NCBI GenBank assembly: GCA_937892215.1
Contig: CALAVE010000088.1
Location: 1-24,098 of the forward strand
Source of the DNA: an uncultured Porphyromonadaceae bacterium
GTDB taxonomy: Bacteria > Bacteroidota > Bacteroidia > Bacteroidales > Muribaculaceae
Direction of reading: 5' to 3'
Length of the DNA: 24,098 nt
Part shown: piece after piece, positions 16,137 through 24,065 of the stretch
How the letters are laid out: each line of letters opens with the position of its first letter
Numbering within the stretch: position 1 is the stretch's first letter
The notes under the pieces: generated by a model
Databases searched by the model: none
The model's input: the letters and a program-made list of their open reading frames with translations, nothing else
What the model was told of the DNA's origin: nothing
Translations under genes and position numbers: made by a program

Positions 16137-17291
16137 TTATTGCAGAACAGCAATAAGGTCATCCAACGCCTCCATAAGCTCGTTGCAGGCATCGATAGCG
16201 CCCTGATTCTCAGCGAAAGTAAGGTGGCTGCGGAACGGTGCCGGCATACCCACTTCAGGATCTTCGATTTTCAGGATTGCGTTGTCAATTTTTTCGCGGA
16301 TATCGGTGTCGAACGTAGGATAATTCTTCTTAGCGTAAGATGCCAGAGAATTGCTGTTAACAGTGCCGTTAGTGCTTCCGTAGTAAGCGTTGCGCACACT
16401 GCGGATGTTGTCGGCGAAGTCGGCGATTGAGTTCCAGCTGTACCAAGATTCCACGTCGAGGACATTGCCCGAATTACATGGGTCAGTAATCTTGGTGTTA
16501 CCCACCTCGTCGCTGATGTCGCTGGCGCCCTGAAGAATCTGAATGAATGCGTCCGTCTGAGTCTTGTAAGAAGTGTTACCCTTCATTCCGGCATTTATCA
16601 TCATTTCGCCGTAGTTGAGCGATGGTTCCAGTTCAAACTCCTCAAGCATTGCCTGTTTCTCCTTACTAACATTGTCCAGTCCGGCCCAAGCGGCTTCAAG
16701 GCGTGCCGTCTGGTTGGCAAGGTCCTGCGCAACTGCCAGAACATAGATTAACTCACCCTCAGAAATGTCGCTGATGTTGCGCGGGGCACCATCACGGAAC
16801 AACACGTATTCCACAGCGTGGAAGCCGAGAAGACCGTAACCCAGCGTTGCGAAGCCGTCGGCTGCTGCACCGTCCTGGTCGAGTTCTTCCATCAGGTCAG
16901 AGTTTTTCAGCACATTGTCCAGCTGGTCTTTTTTCAGAGGCCACGAGTCGATATGCGGGTCGATAAAGTAATCAGCCGCAGCGCCGTAAAGGAAAGCCTC
17001 GCTCTGTTCCCAGTATTTGCGTGCGGCAATCCACTTATCGCAAGCCTCATTCACGAGAGCCTGCGAAGGCGTCAATCTAAGTTGAGCGCAAACGTTTTGC
17101 AAAAGTATCGCTTCGTCGGCAAGCGATTTGTAGGTAGGCACTACCACCCCATTGACATACTGCGTCAGGATAGCAGTCTTTGTTGCATCCAGTTCGTCGG
17201 TCTGCGCCGGAGTCGGCTCATCGTTGCCGCAGGCGGCAAGGAAGAGTCCCATGCAGAGGAGCATAATCCCCTTAGAAAATAAGTGTTTCAT
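16137..17291 (-). CDS. Imelysin family lipoprotein (peptidase M75-like)
   Basis: Imelysins are helical-bundle envelope proteins related to EfeO and IrpA and linked to iron uptake or regulation. The 384-residue protein has the family GxHxxE signature in GLLGFHAVEYVLFRDG (His158, Glu161), and the typical EQSEAFLYGAAADYFIDPHIDSWPL block. A lipobox LAAC (Cys21) follows the signal peptide, and the next residues GNDEPTP are acidic, which may favour outer-leaflet display. No peptidase activity is established for most members despite the M75 name. It lies between the outer-membrane barrel gene (44 bases upstream) and the di-heme gene (30 bases downstream), so the three are very likely one transcript. 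The association supports an iron- or heme-linked role, but the ligand cannot be named from sequence. Confidence 0.9.
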   Translation of the reverse strand: MKHLFSKGIMLLCMGLFLAACGNDEPTPAQTDELDATKTAILTQYVNGVVVPTYKSLADEAILLQNVCAQLRLTPSQALVNEACDKWIAARKYWEQSEAFLYGAAADYFIDPHIDSWPLKKDQLDNVLKNSDLMEELDQDGAAADGFATLGYGLLGFHAVEYVLFRDGAPRNISDISEGELIYVLAVAQDLANQTARLEAAWAGLDNVSKEKQAMLEEFELEPSLNYGEMMINAGMKGNTSYKTQTDAFIQILQGASDISDEVGNTKITDPCNSGNVLDVESWYSWNSIADFADNIRSVRNAYYGSTNGTVNSNSLASYAKKNYPTFDTDIREKIDNAILKIEDPEVGMPAPFRSHLTFAENQGAIDACNELMEALDDLIAVLQ

Positions 17292-17335
17292 CTTTCGTTT
17301 AATTTTATTAGTTTATACTTATAATTACTTAATTA

Positions 17336-18649
17336 TCATAGGAAATGGAACATGCCGGCATAGCATATTCCCAGACTTATCGTAGGTTCATTATTGTACT
17401 GGGACTTGAAAATGCGGTTACTGTACTCGCCCTTGATAACAATCTGCTTGATGGGGTAATAATTGAACCCCACCGTGACTTTATGACGTCCCCATTCCTG
17501 CTCATCGGTCATTGAGGAAACAGTCTTAAACATGGAGTCGTAGTAGTCGTAGCGGCCAAAGACGAAGAAGCGGTGGCCAGCACGGTGCACCCTGTCGATT
17601 AGTGAGAAGATGTCGTAACCGGCCTCCACACCCGCGGCGATGGCGGCTTCGGCAACGTTGTTCTTAGGCGAAGGAGAGTCCTTGCGAGTCTCCTTATTGG
17701 CTTTGGAGATTTCAAGCGAGTTACTCAGGTGCCCATAGTCGAAATTGCCGCGTGCCACAAAATTATGGCCCTGATAATGGAAGTCGAATGAGCCGATGGC
17801 CACAGTGCCATGCAGACCGTCGTACTTGTTAGTGGAATTTAGAGTATTGTTGGCGCTGTTGCCTATATATCCGCTAACGCTCAGCCTCAGCCCCGGGATA
17901 GAATAGTTGTCAACACGGGCCGCACCGGCGTATGCTGTAGCCATCTTAAACTCGTAGGGGCTGCCGTTACCGTCGTGTATCCAGTTCTTGTTGTTAAATC
18001 GGTCGGCATCCAGTCCGGCTATGAACATAGCCTCGTAGCGCCAGTCTCCCTTCATTCCCCAGAAACTGATACCGGTCTCATGCCACGTACAAGGGAAAAT
18101 AGTGTTCTCTCCCTCAGGTCGGTACACGGTGAAATACTCCGTTGGCATGTGTGCTGAATTGGTTGCACCTACAGGGACCACCATGTGGCCGGCGCGAATA
18201 TTGGCCGCAGGAGAGAACGATTTCTGAATCCAGAATTGCTCCAGGGCGACCTCGCCACCGCGCTCAATTTCGCTTTCATATTCACCGGTTTCCTCCTCCT
18301 CAATTTCTATAGCGCTCTCAGTGCCACCATGTTCAAACTCAATCTCGGTGCCAATGCTCCAGCCCTTACCGAAGTCGTAACCCAAATAAATCACAACGTG
18401 AGGCAGGTCGAACTGGCCGAAACTCTTGGTCTCCTTATAGAGCGAAGCATCGGTATAGCGCTTATAGTTATTGGAATAGAACATACGGCTCATCACCGCT
18501 TCACCATAGCCCCCCACCGTGAGTCGGTGGTATTTTTCGGGTTGGGCTTGATTCTTATCGGCAACGGCCGTGCTGTCCTGTGCGGCGGCCGAGAAGCCGA
18601 ACAAACACAATAATATGCTCATACAGAGCGAAATAGCAATCTTTTTCAC
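17336..18649 (-). CDS. Outer-membrane beta-barrel (porin-like) protein
   Basis: This 437-residue protein has a signal peptide (cleavage near AAA-QDS, residue 24) and then mostly alternating beta-strand segments rich in Gly, Tyr and Phe. It ends in a strand with terminal FHFL, as expected of a barrel assembled by BAM. It begins with a 15-residue linker and RLTVGGYGEAV. A Glu-rich loop (about residues 115-129, IEIEEEETGEYESEIE) could bind cations. HTTP-style transporters or TonB box features are absent, so it is not a SusC-like receptor. It is the first gene of the imelysin and di-heme run and has its own consensus promoter. A channel for small solutes is the likely role; specificity is unknown. 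Confidence 0.8.
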   Translation of the reverse strand: MKKIAISLCMSILLCLFGFSAAAQDSTAVADKNQAQPEKYHRLTVGGYGEAVMSRMFYSNNYKRYTDASLYKETKSFGQFDLPHVVIYLGYDFGKGWSIGTEIEFEHGGTESAIEIEEEETGEYESEIERGGEVALEQFWIQKSFSPAANIRAGHMVVPVGATNSAHMPTEYFTVYRPEGENTIFPCTWHETGISFWGMKGDWRYEAMFIAGLDADRFNNKNWIHDGNGSPYEFKMATAYAGAARVDNYSIPGLRLSVSGYIGNSANNTLNSTNKYDGLHGTVAIGSFDFHYQGHNFVARGNFDYGHLSNSLEISKANKETRKDSPSPKNNVAEAAIAAGVEAGYDIFSLIDRVHRAGHRFFVFGRYDYYDSMFKTVSSMTDEQEWGRHKVTVGFNYYPIKQIVIKGEYSNRIFKSQYNNEPTISLGICYAGMFHFL

Positions 18650-18680
18650 TACAGTCGTGTTTTAGTTATTAATTTTTATG

Positions 18681-18711
18681 CAAAATTAACGACTAAACAC
18701 TACCGCGGAAA
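18681..18711 (-). promoter_or_regulatory. Promoter of the barrel-imelysin-diheme operon
   Basis: On the minus strand TAATTTTG (18688-18681) is an exact -7 box. TTTC (18711-18708), 19 bases upstream, is a 3-of-4 match to the -33 TTTG. The predicted start is near 18674, leaving about 25 bases of leader. Confidence 0.6.
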
Positions 18712-18730
18712 TACCTATTTTTGGGTATTT
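18709..18730. promoter_or_regulatory. Inverted repeat overlapping the -33 box
   Basis: AAATACC (18709-18715) and GGTATTT (18724-18730) form a perfect 7-bp inverted repeat with an 8-base spacer, overlapping the -33 end of the barrel-operon promoter. The position suits a repressor or activator site. The sequence is not a canonical Fur box. Bases 18731-18803 show only a weak hairpin (18769-18775 and 18783-18789) and no gene. Confidence 0.4.
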
Positions 18731-18803
18731 CTGTGTCTGAAATAACCGAAAAGTCCGTATTCTTTAGGGACGTGCGGATAAAGCGCGTCTTACCCTTTCT
18801 GCT

Positions 18804-20144
18804 TTACGCCATCCGGGAGTCACGCCCTATAGAGAAATAAGAAAGGCCTGCAGCGTTAAGTTCACGATAGTCATAGATATTGCGCCCGTCGATTACAGAG
18901 CGCCCCTTCATGTGATGCGCCACTTGCTCCCAAACGGGTACGCGGAATTCCTTCCACTCGGTCACCACCACCAGCGCGTCGGCACCGTCGAGAGCAGAAT
19001 ACATATCAGGTGCAAAGGTCAGGCCCTCAACTCCGCTGAGGCGTCGTTTAGCCTCTGTCATGGCGATGGGGTCGTACAGACTAAGCTCACAGCCTGCCTC
19101 CACGAGTTGGCCTATCAGCACCAGAGCCGGAGCCTCTCGCATATCGTCGGTCTCAGGCTTGAACGACAGTCCCCAAAGCGCTATTCTGCTGCCACGGAGC
19201 GACTCGGCCGAGCCGAAGCACTGCACCAACTTATGGAACAGCACAGTTTTCTGGTTCTCATTCACCGCTTCCACCGCTTCCACCACACGCATGTGGTAAC
19301 CGTTTTCTATTCCGGTATGAATCAGAGCCTTTACGTCCTTAGGAAAGCATGAGCCACCATATCCGCAACCGGGATACATGAATTTGTTGCCTATGCGGCT
19401 ATCCGACGTGATTCCGGCACGAACCTTCATCACGTCAGCCCCAACCCGTTCACACAGATTGGCTATGTCGTTCATGAAACTGATGCGTGTGGCCAGCATA
19501 GCGTTAGCGGCATACTTAGTCATCTCGGCCGACGGTACATCCATAAAAATAACGCGGAAACTATTGAGCATAAACGGCTTGTATAGCCGTTCCATCAGAG
19601 CCTGGGCTCGCGGAGAATCCACTCCGACGACCACTCGGTCGGGGCTCATAAAGTCCTTCAGAGCAGCGCCCTCCTTGAGAAACTCAGGATTGGAAGCCAC
19701 ATCAAAATCCACGTCCACTCCACGTTTGTCCAACTCATCCTGGATGGTGCGGCGCACCTTTGCAGCCGTTCCAACGGGCACTGTGCTCTTAGTCACCACC
19801 AGAGTGTAACGTGTGATATTCTGCCCTATTGTTCGCGCCACATCCAGCACATATCGCAGGTCGGCACTACCATCCTCATCAGGGGGAGTACCCACCGCTG
19901 AGAATATTATCTCCACATCATTAATTACATCGGGCAGACTGGTGGAGAAGTGCAAACGGCGGTTCTTAACGTTGCGCTTAACCATTTCCTCGAGTCCCGG
20001 TTCGTAAATAGGGATTATGCCCTGCTGAAGTTGTGAAATCTTACGCTCGTCTATGTCGATGCAAGTTACATCTACACCGGTCTCGGCAAAACACGTACCG
20101 GTCACGAGCCCCACATATCCTGTTCCTACTACTGCAATTTTCAT
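18804..20144 (-). CDS. ugd: UDP-glucose 6-dehydrogenase
   Basis: Ugd oxidises UDP-glucose to UDP-glucuronate with two NAD, supplying acidic sugar for capsule or other envelope glycans. The 446-residue protein opens with the Rossmann loop MKIAVVGTGYVGLVTG. The second hallmark is GTPPDEDGSADL. The catalytic cysteine Cys266 lies in YGGSCFPKD. The C-terminal NAD/UDP-binding half has LWGLSFKPETDDMREAP. Length is normal. It lies 24 bases after the Wzc-like kinase gene on the same strand. Ugd enzymes are known targets of bacterial tyrosine kinases of that type, so the pairing is functional. No glycosyltransferase or flippase genes are in the window. Confidence 0.97.
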   Translation of the reverse strand: MKIAVVGTGYVGLVTGTCFAETGVDVTCIDIDERKISQLQQGIIPIYEPGLEEMVKRNVKNRRLHFSTSLPDVINDVEIIFSAVGTPPDEDGSADLRYVLDVARTIGQNITRYTLVVTKSTVPVGTAAKVRRTIQDELDKRGVDVDFDVASNPEFLKEGAALKDFMSPDRVVVGVDSPRAQALMERLYKPFMLNSFRVIFMDVPSAEMTKYAANAMLATRISFMNDIANLCERVGADVMKVRAGITSDSRIGNKFMYPGCGYGGSCFPKDVKALIHTGIENGYHMRVVEAVEAVNENQKTVLFHKLVQCFGSAESLRGSRIALWGLSFKPETDDMREAPALVLIGQLVEAGCELSLYDPIAMTEAKRRLSGVEGLTFAPDMYSALDGADALVVVTEWKEFRVPVWEQVAHHMKGRSVIDGRNIYDYRELNAAGLSYFSIGRDSRMA

Positions 20145-20168
20145 GTCTTAAATGTGGATGATATGACC

Positions 20169-22589
20169 TTAGGCCTTGTTATTATTCTTTTTGAATAAAT
20201 TCTTGAGTTTACTCACCAGAACATTATCTTTCTTCTCATTCTCCGCGTCGTCTCCGTAACCGTAGCCGTAACCGTAACCGTAACCGGAGCCATAGCCGTA
20301 ACGCTTGGATTTCACCTTAATGTCGTTCAGCAGGATTGAGAGTCCCTTAATCTTGTTGCTGTCGTACATCTTCTGAAGGTCTTCGAGGTATCGCTTGTCC
20401 ACCTTTCCGTCGCGCATAACGTAGAGAGTGAGTTGAGCGTAGCGGTTGATTAGCGAAGCATCGGCAATGATGCCGAATGGCACAGTATCCAGCAGAATGT
20501 AATCGTATTCCTTCTTGAGTAGATCAATCATGGTTTTGAATCTCTCGCTCATGAGCAGGTTGGTTGGATTGGGCGGAATTGCACCCACGCCAATCAGGTC
20601 CAGATTATCATGAAGAACACCCTTATTGATTACATCGTGGATATCGCTGACCTTGCCCGAAAGATATGCGCTCAGGCCTACACCATTCTTGGAAATACCC
20701 ACGTACTCGGAGAAGTTACCTTTACGCAAGTCAACGTCCACTGCTATCACCTTTTTGCCTATGTGAGCGCACGAGAGAGCCAGGTTAACCGCGATAAACG
20801 ACTTACCTTCGCCCGACATGGTGGAAGTGAGTTGCAGCACTGTCCCGTCGGTGAACTTATCGGGCGTAACCATATAATCGAGGTTACTGCGCACTATTCG
20901 GAACGATTCCGAGATGCGGTCTCGTCCTGTTTCAGAGACTATGATTTCCTGCTGTAATTGGTCCTCGCGCTTCTCCGGTATTTCACCTATGATGGGGATT
21001 GTGCAGTTATCCTCAATGTCTTTGCGAGTATGAACCATGGTGTCCATGGAGTAAACCCAGAATATGAGGTAGATAATCACTGCAGGGAGCAGGAGCCCCA
21101 GCAGGAATCCGGCCGAAATTATGTTGGACTGAGCCGGAGCGAATGCCTCACTACTTCCTGACGCATTCTCCACCACCTTGGCATTAGGCTCGGTAATGGC
21201 CAGCTGAAGAGCGTTTTCCTCGCGTTTGTTGAGCAAGTAGAGGTAGAGTTGCTCCTTGATTTTCTGCTGGCGTGTCACCTCGGTTATAGCCTTTTCCTGG
21301 GTTGGCACTGTAGCGATGTTGCTGCTGGCGATACGCTCTTGCGAACGAGCCTGCGCGTGCTTGATGCGAAGCGAGTTGATGTAATTGTTCAGCGTTCGCA
21401 TGATGTTTCCCTTCATGGAAGTGAGAGTGGCGTTGAGTTCTATCATCACCGGATTTTCCTTGCTTGAAGCGGTGGCGATGGTCTGATAGCGGAGCATAGC
21501 CTCGTTATACTTGGTTATGTCGCTCTCTATACCGGTGTTGGTGATACCGGTGTTGCTCGGAATCAGTTCGTTACCGGTCATATTGGCGATGTAATCGCGA
21601 ATGTATCCGGCCAGGCTGAGTTGCATCTCCACGTCGGCAACGTTTTCCTCGTACTTGATACCGCTTGAGGCGTCGGCATACATATTTGCGTTGCTGCTCG
21701 CCACCTTAATTCCGGCAATCTGCGTGTCCACCTTGCTCAGGTCGTTGGCCAGAGCGTCGATACGGTCCACGATAAAGGCCTCGGTGCTGCGAGCCACGCT
21801 ATTCTTGTCGTTGATAGCCTCCTGATTATACGAGACGATAAGGGCGTTAAGGACATCCTTGCTCAGTTCAATGTTCTCACTTACGAGAGTTAGCTGAAGC
21901 ACGTCGCTTCCGCGGTCGGCGCTTGCTGCGGTGAGATTCGACACATAGTTGTTAGCCAGCGACTGGGTGTTATAGATGCGCACAATCACCCGGTAGCCCT
22001 TGTAGTCGTCATCGTTATAGACTTTAGTCTTGGTGATGGCCAGCGGGCCCATTGGGGTGTTGTACTTGTTGCCGAACTTAGCCTTGTGCCACTTGGGTTC
22101 TCCGTCAATCTTGAACTTGAAGTCGTCTCCGCCGAGCGGCTCCACCAGCACGGTGTAGTTGCTCTCAATATCCTTGAGCGGAGTCACCTGAACAGGGGTA
22201 TTCTTATAGATGTTAACGTCGCGGAGGAACACATGGCCGTAATACTGCACATTAAGTCCGAGGCGCTTAATGACTTCGCCCATCAGTTTGGACGAACGGA
22301 TTTTGTAAATCTCGTTGGGGATGTCGTGCACACCGGCGCGCATGCCCAGGTCGCTGAACACCTGCGACTGGCTACCGGCCGAGCCGTTGTCGCCGGTGGA
22401 AACCAGAATCAGCGCTGAAGACTTATAGAGCTGCGGCTGGGACTTGGCGAAAAGAAACGCCATGCAAGTGCAAATTATAATACTTATCACGAACCAGTAC
22501 CAGTTGCGAGCGCAAGCCAGCGCATAACTTTTCAGTGAGATACTGGAGCCGCCGCTTTTCTTAGTTGTTTTTGCCTTTTCTTCTGCCAT
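20169..22589 (-). CDS. Wzc-like polysaccharide co-polymerase with BY-kinase domain
   Basis: This 806-residue inner-membrane protein governs export and chain length of a surface polysaccharide. It has a Wzz-type N-terminal part with the first membrane helix near residues 28-48. A large periplasmic region with coiled-coil stretches follows, then the second helix near 490-515. The cytoplasmic BY-kinase domain has Walker A TMSGEGKS (Lys596), the Walker A' motif VDVDLRKG and Walker B YILLD (Asp701). The C-terminus ends in the tyrosine cluster RYGYGSGYGYGYGYGYGDD, the usual autophosphorylation tail, followed by a Lys-rich end. It is co-directional with ugd (24 bases). No Wza-type export lipoprotein or Wzb phosphatase is adjacent, which is unusual for this family. 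Confidence 0.92.
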   Translation of the reverse strand: MAEEKAKTTKKSGGSSISLKSYALACARNWYWFVISIIICTCMAFLFAKSQPQLYKSSALILVSTGDNGSAGSQSQVFSDLGMRAGVHDIPNEIYKIRSSKLMGEVIKRLGLNVQYYGHVFLRDVNIYKNTPVQVTPLKDIESNYTVLVEPLGGDDFKFKIDGEPKWHKAKFGNKYNTPMGPLAITKTKVYNDDDYKGYRVIVRIYNTQSLANNYVSNLTAASADRGSDVLQLTLVSENIELSKDVLNALIVSYNQEAINDKNSVARSTEAFIVDRIDALANDLSKVDTQIAGIKVASSNANMYADASSGIKYEENVADVEMQLSLAGYIRDYIANMTGNELIPSNTGITNTGIESDITKYNEAMLRYQTIATASSKENPVMIELNATLTSMKGNIMRTLNNYINSLRIKHAQARSQERIASSNIATVPTQEKAITEVTRQQKIKEQLYLYLLNKREENALQLAITEPNAKVVENASGSSEAFAPAQSNIISAGFLLGLLLPAVIIYLIFWVYSMDTMVHTRKDIEDNCTIPIIGEIPEKREDQLQQEIIVSETGRDRISESFRIVRSNLDYMVTPDKFTDGTVLQLTSTMSGEGKSFIAVNLALSCAHIGKKVIAVDVDLRKGNFSEYVGISKNGVGLSAYLSGKVSDIHDVINKGVLHDNLDLIGVGAIPPNPTNLLMSERFKTMIDLLKKEYDYILLDTVPFGIIADASLINRYAQLTLYVMRDGKVDKRYLEDLQKMYDSNKIKGLSILLNDIKVKSKRYGYGSGYGYGYGYGYGDDAENEKKDNVLVSKLKNLFKKNNNKA
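20254..20301 (-). repeat. Hexanucleotide repeat encoding the Gly-Tyr tail
   Basis: Eight 6-base units of ccgtaa or close variants (ccgtag, ccggag, ccatag) run in frame through the end of the Wzc-like gene, with ccgtaa three times in a row at 20266-20283. Each unit adds one Gly-Tyr pair, so slippage would change tyrosine number without breaking the frame. Confidence 0.8.
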
Positions 22590-22658
22590 GTCTTATCTGA
22601 ACGGGAAAATAGTTACTTTTTTTGAAAAAATTAGGCGCATGTGTTGCGCTAAATCGTG

Positions 22659-22666
22659 CAAAGATA
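22659..22666 (-). promoter_or_regulatory. -7 box for the wzc-ugd unit
   Basis: The minus strand reads TATCTTTG, an exact TAnnTTTG match. No TTTG is at the right distance; that position lies at the end of lpxB. It would give a leader of about 60 bases before the kinase ATG. Co-transcription from lpxB is an alternative. Confidence 0.45.
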
Positions 22667-22684
22667 TGAAAAAAACCTGAATAC

Positions 22685-23833
22685 TTAAGCAGTTATAGCC
22701 CTATTTCTTAAATCGGCTATGATTTTTTGTGCGGTAGTCCGGGCGCAGTCCGAGTCACCAAGTATCTCTCTCAGGCGCGAATATCCTCGCTTCATGGCTT
22801 CACGCTGCGGTGATTCGGCGGTGAGTTGCCGCAAGTGGCCGAGAATGGCATTTTCCGTGCAGTTATGCAGCAGCAGTTCAGGAATCAGAGGCGAGTCGGA
22901 TATGAGATTGGGAAGCGTGACATATTTTCCCTTAATCAGGCGTCGATAGAACTTGTAGAGCCACTTGCTTCCGTTCATGCGATAGCATGCCACCTGTGGG
23001 GTGCCAAGCAAGGCCGTCTCGAGCGTGGCAGTACCGGAAGTGACCGCTGCGGCGCGGGCATGGTAAACGAGTTCAAAGGTTTGGCCCGACACCACCGGAA
23101 TGCCGGTGTTGCCTAAGATTTCGCCATAAAGGTCGTGGCTGATATTCGGGGCGGCGGCCACCGCAGGCAGGTAGTCGGCCAGACTCAGAGCGGCACTGAT
23201 CATGGCAGGCAGATTGTCGCGAATTTCCTTCTTCCGCGAGCCCGGCACCAGCGCGATAATGGGCTTGTCGGCAGGGAGATTATTCCGCCGGCAGAAGTCC
23301 TCACGAGTTGAGAAGCCGCTGATAGCCTCGTCTATCTCCCCCACCGTGGGATTACCCACATAGTCAACCTCGTAATCGTGCTTACGGTAGAAATCCACCT
23401 CAAACGGCAGGATGGAGAACACGCGGCGAACGTATCGCTTAATCTGCTTCACCCGATATTCCTTCCAGGCCCACACCTTGGGCGAAATGAAATAGTAGGC
23501 GGGAATCCCGGCATCGTGCGCAAAACGGGCGATTTTCAGGTTGAACGACGGGTAGTCGATCAGAATCACGGCATCGGGGCCGTACCGCATTATCTGTTCC
23601 TTGGTTCGCTCCATGAAACCGAGGATGCGACGCAAGTGCTTCGCCACCTCGATGAAGCCCATGTAGGCCATGTCGCGGTAATGAACCAGCGGCGGCACAC
23701 CGGCAGCGCCGGACATCAGGTCGCCGCCCAGGAACCGGAACTGCGCCTGAGGGTCGCCCTCGCGTAGCGCACGGATTAGTTGTGCGCCGTGAATATCACC
23801 GCTTGCTTCGCCGGCTATAATGAAATATTTCAT
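22685..23833 (-). CDS. lpxB: Lipid-A-disaccharide synthase
   Basis: LpxB joins UDP-2,3-diacylglucosamine and lipid X (2,3-diacylglucosamine 1-phosphate) to make the lipid A disaccharide at the inner face of the cytoplasmic membrane. The protein, about 382 residues, begins MKYFIIAGEASGDIHGAQL, matching the GEASGD signature of the family. Other hallmarks are LIDYPSFNLKIA, YFISPKVWAWKEYR, LPFEVDFYRKH, the nucleotide-binding LVPGSRKKEI and SGTATLETAL. I chose 23833 because homologues start directly at MKY(F/Y); the in-frame ATG at 23842 adds MII and would lie only about 7 bases from the predicted transcription start. It is upstream of the polysaccharide genes on the same strand. Confidence 0.96.
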   Translation of the reverse strand: MKYFIIAGEASGDIHGAQLIRALREGDPQAQFRFLGGDLMSGAAGVPPLVHYRDMAYMGFIEVAKHLRRILGFMERTKEQIMRYGPDAVILIDYPSFNLKIARFAHDAGIPAYYFISPKVWAWKEYRVKQIKRYVRRVFSILPFEVDFYRKHDYEVDYVGNPTVGEIDEAISGFSTREDFCRRNNLPADKPIIALVPGSRKKEIRDNLPAMISAALSLADYLPAVAAAPNISHDLYGEILGNTGIPVVSGQTFELVYHARAAAVTSGTATLETALLGTPQVACYRMNGSKWLYKFYRRLIKGKYVTLPNLISDSPLIPELLLHNCTENAILGHLRQLTAESPQREAMKRGYSRLREILGDSDCARTTAQKIIADLRNRAITA

Positions 23834-23855
23834 AATAATCATGTTAGTTTCTGCA

Positions 23856-23887
23856 CAAAGTTAGCGCAAAAGTCTCGTAAAACCAAT
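23856..23887 (-). promoter_or_regulatory. Promoter of lpxB
   Basis: The minus strand has TAACTTTG (23863-23856), an exact -7 box, and ATTG (23887-23884) at 20 bases, a 3-of-4 match to the -33 box. The predicted start near 23849 supports the shorter lpxB start at 23833. Confidence 0.6.
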
Positions 23888-23954
23888 TTTTTTTGCTGAC
23901 TGCCTATCAAAAGACTCCCGAAAATACTGCCCGGAACGAGATGTAGAAAATGGC

Positions 23955-23986
23955 ATTGACAAGGGCTCCGGGATGTTGTAATTTTG
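23955..23986 (+). promoter_or_regulatory. Strong promoter of the gene at 24066
   Basis: ATTG (23955-23958), 20 bases and TAATTTTG (23979-23986) fit the Bacteroidales consensus. The same site also reads TTGACA (23956-23961), 17 bases, TAATTT, resembling a classical sigma-70 promoter. The predicted start is near 23993, leaving about 70 bases of leader. Confidence 0.6.
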
Positions 23987-24020
23987 CAGCCGGAAACGAT
24001 AACGTGATTTTGAAACATTA

Positions 24021-24035
24021 AACCCGAATCGGGTT
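24021..24035 (+). promoter_or_regulatory. Palindrome in the leader of the last gene
   Basis: AACCCG-AAT-CGGGTT is a symmetrical 15-base element followed by an A-run, not a T-run, so it is not a plus-strand terminator. It may be an operator or a small leader hairpin. Confidence 0.4.
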
Positions 24036-24065
24036 AAAAAAAAACAGAAACAGGAGGTAAAAGCC

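Noticed and set aside
18709..18730. Reading the AAATACC/GGTATTT repeat as the ugd terminator or a Fur box
   Set aside because: No T-run follows on the minus strand, and the sequence does not fit the Fur consensus; its place on the -33 box suits an operator better.
24021..24035. Reading AACCCGAATCGGGTT as a terminator
   Set aside because: It is followed by A on the plus strand, and on the minus strand its T-run is upstream, the wrong side.
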